Shown piece by piece: positions 42,322-45,047 of a stretch of DNA of 45,047 nucleotides. This stretch comes from Cytidiella melzeri (Eukaryota > Basidiomycota > Agaricomycetes > Polyporales > Irpicaceae), in contig JABYQR010000352.1 of the NCBI GenBank assembly GCA_022592445.1, forward strand, positions 1 through 45,047, in the 5' to 3' direction. Within the stretch, counting starts at the first letter, position 1; the number at the start of each line of letters is the position of its first letter. The position numbers and the translations under genes are program-made. The notes under the pieces were generated by a model. It was not told the origin of the DNA and did no database searches. It worked only from the letters and a program-made list of their open reading frames with translations.

Positions 42322-43570
42322 TAAAAATCCCTTTGATTTCCCAGCTGCTTGACTTGATCCGTGAGCGATGACATCTGCTTCATGATGGCATCGTAGTCAA
42401 ACGGAGTTGAAGACGAAGAGCTGGCAACAGTTGCGGCGGGCGGGGTAGGTAAGGGCCTCGCGGACGAGGACGACGAGGGGGCCGGAGTGGACGGATCGAA
42501 GAAAGTGCTGGCAGCCACCTTCTGTTGCCTAGGTGGGTACCCAAGGAACCGGCTTTGGCATACTTGTGTCTGATGGTTGCCTCCACAATGTCCACACAAT
42601 TCCTGATCATGTTTGCCGTCTTTCTTTTGATGCTCCTTAGATCCACATCCGTAGCACCTTCCATTCATTGCCTTCATGAAATCAGCACGTGTTTTCCCAT
42701 TGGGACCAACTTTGGTTGCGTCAATTTCCATAGCGTTGGAATCGCGAGATGGTTGGACAAAAGGAGCTGGGGACGAGGTGGAGACCGGGGTGGATTTGAA
42801 CACGTTGGGGACTGTCCGACCTTGTTCACGAGCCTTTTCTTGAGCTCGGACCCGAAGACGGTTGTCAATGTCAGTGGCCACATTTATTAGATCGACGAGG
42901 GTGACGTGGGGCCGTGCGGTGTGAACTAGTTCATCCTTGATTGTGGTGCTCAGATGTTCATAATACCGGTCTCGGAGGTCCTGTGTCGAGTAACCTGTTC
43001 TGTCCATGATTTCCCGGAATCGGGCCGTGTACTTGGGAACCGTCTTTTTGCCTTGCCACAGCTCCCTGAGCTTGGCCTTAGCATCCACCATTTCGTCAAC
43101 TGGTTCAAATCGTGCTTTGAACGCCGCCCTGAAATCGTCCCAATCACCATTGAATGCCATTTGATGGCTGGCAATCAAATCCATGTGGGGCATAGCCCAA
43201 ACTGCTGCATCCTCGGTCATAAATGACAGGGCCGACGAGATCCAGAGATGGTCTAACCGGGTCTGACCACCTTGGGCATTGTATGGCAACAGCTTCTCAT
43301 TAAACTGTGCGTACATTGAGAAGGCAGCTAGAAAGCGACGCGCGTCACTACTTGCATTGCCCTTGAAACTAGCGGGTTTCTCTACAACCCTTTCCCGTGA
43401 CCTGTTGTTGACCGGTTGCTGGTTTTGAACCAGCGCTGTGATGGCTTGTGTCAGCTGTTGCTGACCGAGGAGTAGTGCGTGCAGAAGCTGTTCTGCAGTG
43501 GGAGGTGGGGATGATTCTTGTGCAGGGCTGGGGTAGCTGCCCTGGAAGCATGTTGGGACACATTGGTGGA
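42321..43570 (-). CDS. gag: Gag (capsid and zinc-knuckle part), LTR3 element
   Basis: The frame is open from about 43570 to the stop at 42321; an internal ATG at 43316 lies within the conserved capsid part. It reads AEQLLHALLLGQQQLTQAIT, then SFKGNASSDARRFLAAFSMYA (retro-gag start), WISSALSFMTEDAAVWAM, a region ending TDIDNRLRVRAQ, then two zinc-knuckle-like clusters (CYGCGSKEHQ and CGHCGGNHQTQVC), and a Ser/Pro/Thr-rich tail with a short coiled coil (MKQMSSLTDQVKQLGNQ). No clear initiating ATG is available in frame, so the N terminus probably lies in the broken region upstream. Confidence 0.75.
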
Positions 43571-43867
43571 ATCCATCTGGTACTGTTCCTGCGTGAAGGT
43601 TCGATCGAAGTCTTCTTCAGGTTCGGCAGGGGGGAGAGATTCAAGATGCGATCCTCTTGCCAATGATGAATGGGTCGATACTGATTTGCAAAACGACCGG
43701 ATATGTAATTCCGTTGTACGGTTTGGACACGGCTGTACTTCACAGAGTTGATGTCCTTCTTCGGTCGTAACACTCGTCTCTGACTGTTTGTGGTTGAAGG
43801 CGTGCGGATAGTTCACAGGGGAGTGATCTCTGGACCAAATACTGCTATTGGGACTTTGGGAAGCCAC
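43451..43867 (-). CDS. ORF overlapping gag start, LTR3 element
   Basis: 138 residues (MASQSPNSSIWSRDHSPVN..), Ser/His/Pro-rich, overlapping the gag frame in another frame. It probably represents the part of the original gag just upstream of the capsid region, separated by an indel near 43550. No domain is recognised. Separate translation cannot be excluded. Confidence 0.35.
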   Translation of the reverse strand: MASQSPNSSIWSRDHSPVNYPHAFNHKQSETSVTTEEGHQLCEVQPCPNRTTELHIRSFCKSVSTHSSLARGSHLESLPPAEPEEDFDRTFTQEQYQMDSTNVSQHASRAATPALHKNHPHLPLQNSFCTHYSSVSNS

Positions 43868-43869
43868 AC

Positions 43870-44629
43870 TGTATTCTACTTAAACGAGATGAAGTACTCG
43901 TCTGCCCAAACTTTGTCTAACTGCTTTGAACACTTGTTCGTAGTTCCTCCTTAACCCGTGAAACTGTTTCCCAATTGCCTTTAATCCCCAATCCAGCAGC
44001 TGCCACTCACGATGAGTGATGACAGGGGCTCGGGTTGGTAATTCCTCTAGAAGCTTCTCTAGCTTCTGTTTCTCCTGCTCAAACTGACGCTTCGTATCTT
44101 TGTGAAGCTGGTGGTATTTGTCGATGGTGGGGAGATCGACAGACGTTGGAGGGTGGCGGTGAGCTTGGGAGTGAAGATACCGCGAAGGTCTTCAACAGTG
44201 TGCTTGCGGAAGTCGATGAGAGTCGGCTTTGCTGCTATGAGGGCTGCGCTAGGGTTGGTAGCGGGCCGGGCTGGGAAGCGTTCTGCTAAGAAGGCTTCTT
44301 AGGAAGTTTGCTAGAGCCTGTGCTCGTTCGCGTGCGGTGCGGGCGGCGAACTCTTTGGACTGCGCGGAGTTTCTCAAACTCCTCTGCTGTGGGGAATCTG
44401 TGTGTGAGGGCAGAACCCTTGGGTTTACGACGACCGACGTAGGAGGCAATAGCCTTGAGTTCCTTCTCCGTGTATTTGTGACTCTGCCACGTGCGTGCTC
44501 TGCGTCGAGTTGATCAAACACAGCCTGAGGTAAGGCGCGATGGATCTGGACTTCTCGACGTGCTTGGTTCAGATCCTTGTGCAAAGGATCTGGACGAGCA
44601 GTGAAACGGGAGTGGGATTCTTTCGGCAC
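43870..44629 (-). pseudogene. gag: Gag N-terminal region, frameshifted, LTR3 element
   Basis: From ATG 44629 (MPKESHSRFTARPDPLHKDL) the coding sense moves between frames. After AEHAR near 44485 it continues in another frame as WQSHKYTEKELKAIASYVG, returns near 44380 to EFAARTARERAQALANFLR, and then changes again to KDTKRQFEQEKQKLEKLLEE, THREWQLLDWGLKAIG and a stop near 43878. At least three one- or two-base changes are implied. This is a helical, charged N-terminal Gag region by position. The damage means this copy cannot make full Gag. Confidence 0.5.
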
Positions 44630-44801
44630 TAAGAATCAACCACGGAAAGTGAACGAGTTAGCGATCAAGCACGTCAAGACGGACGGCGATGGCTTACTCT
44701 CAAACGTAGGGGGGAATAAACTTTTTAAAACTGGGGGGACAGGAAGGCTTGATCCAAGCTAAGGGCAGTCGTGCCGGTAGCTGTGTGGTATCTTGACCTA
44801 A

Positions 44802-45047
44802 TGTCGCGGAGCGACTGCTGCTATGCTGATAACCCTAAACAAAGGGAGTGAAGTAGAGAGGAAGTGGATCTCCAACGACGACAACGAGGTCAAAGTCGAT
44901 GATGAGCAGGCAAGCAGGCAGGGCCGGATACTGGCAGTGCAAATGACGAAGTTAATATAGCTTATACTAGGTTACATTGAGTAACTCACCTGGCAGTGCA
45001 AATGACGAAGAGGTCAAGATGCAGAACCAGGGAGGGTAAGGGGTACT
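44802..45047 (-). repeat. 5' LTR of LTR3 element, cut by window end
   Basis: Starts on the plus strand TGTCGCGGAGCGACTGC, identical at first to 37752 onward. It differs by small indels (aaaca for aca near 44838, loss of tgg near 44867, and changes near 44912-44922). Only 246 bp are in the window. Confidence 0.92.

Larger units (their letters stand above)
37752..45047 (-). mobile_element. Gypsy chromovirus, family LTR3, runs off the window
   Basis: A minus-strand element: 3' LTR at 37752-38489, polypurine tract AGGAGGGGGGTAA just above 38489, Pol 38508-42095, gag region 42321-44629, and the 5' LTR from 44802 past the window end. The left flank GTCAC (37747-37751) should recur after the 5' LTR, outside the window. 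The two LTR copies differ by small indels and substitutions (for example 3 bp near 37815 and 44867), so the insertion is not brand new. Confidence 0.9.

Noticed and set aside
43448..44302. Plus-strand frames opposite the LTR3 gag region
   Set aside because: Antisense shadows. Unlike the LTR4 antisense gene they have no intron, TATA box or motif.

Overview
The window looks like an Agaricomycete (basidiomycete) nuclear chromosome. The evidence is short introns (49-106 bp) with GT..AG ends, a chymotrypsin-fold peptidase-like gene, a DUF6818-type protein, a PIF/Harbinger-type and a hAT-type transposase, and many Ty3/gypsy chromoviruses with a C-terminal chromodomain. No rRNA, tRNA, CRISPR array or bacterial-style operon was seen. 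Only two genes look like intact host genes: a serine-peptidase-like gene (811-2759, minus) and a three-exon gene of unknown function (35091-36527, minus). Almost everything between and after them is transposon-derived.

Layout. 1-3060: peptidase-like gene and flanks. 3885-5263: broken PIF/Harbinger-type transposase. 5271-6055: a short element with long imperfect terminal inverted repeats. 6201-7641: DUF6818-like gene with one in-frame stop. 9157-21835: a nest of retrotransposons. The outermost is a minus-strand gypsy element (called LTR2 here). It carries a solo LTR (LTR1) inside its 3' LTR, a solo LTR (LTR3) in its 3' untranslated region, and a complete 8.4 kb plus-strand gypsy element (LTR4) inside its RNase H region. 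The LTR4 element is itself split by another solo LTR1 in pol. 21844-22305: possible DUF6589 fragment. 22905-26462: decayed gypsy element (LTR5). 26785-27475: third solo LTR1. 28430-29975: tandem array with a period of about 143 bp. 30813-34202: hAT element, cut by a solo LTR2. 37752-45047: minus-strand gypsy element (LTR3) with an intact 1195-residue Pol, running off the window.

LTR names are local labels. Target-site duplications of 5 bp were read directly for five insertions (ATAAG, TCAAC, GTTTC, AGCAG, AACGC), and a sixth matches at 4 of 5 bases (GTCTG/GTCAG). The relative insertion order can therefore be worked out.

The most unusual object is the LTR4 element. Its gag and pol overlap at a textbook -1 frameshift signal (GGGAAAA, 6-nt spacer, perfect 10-bp hairpin). 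Between pol and the 3' LTR it carries an antisense, spliced gene with its own TATA box. That gene encodes a coiled-coil protein with a perfect Zn2Cys6 cysteine pattern. Its two LTRs are equal in length and differ by 14 transitions, 11 of them at CpG sites.
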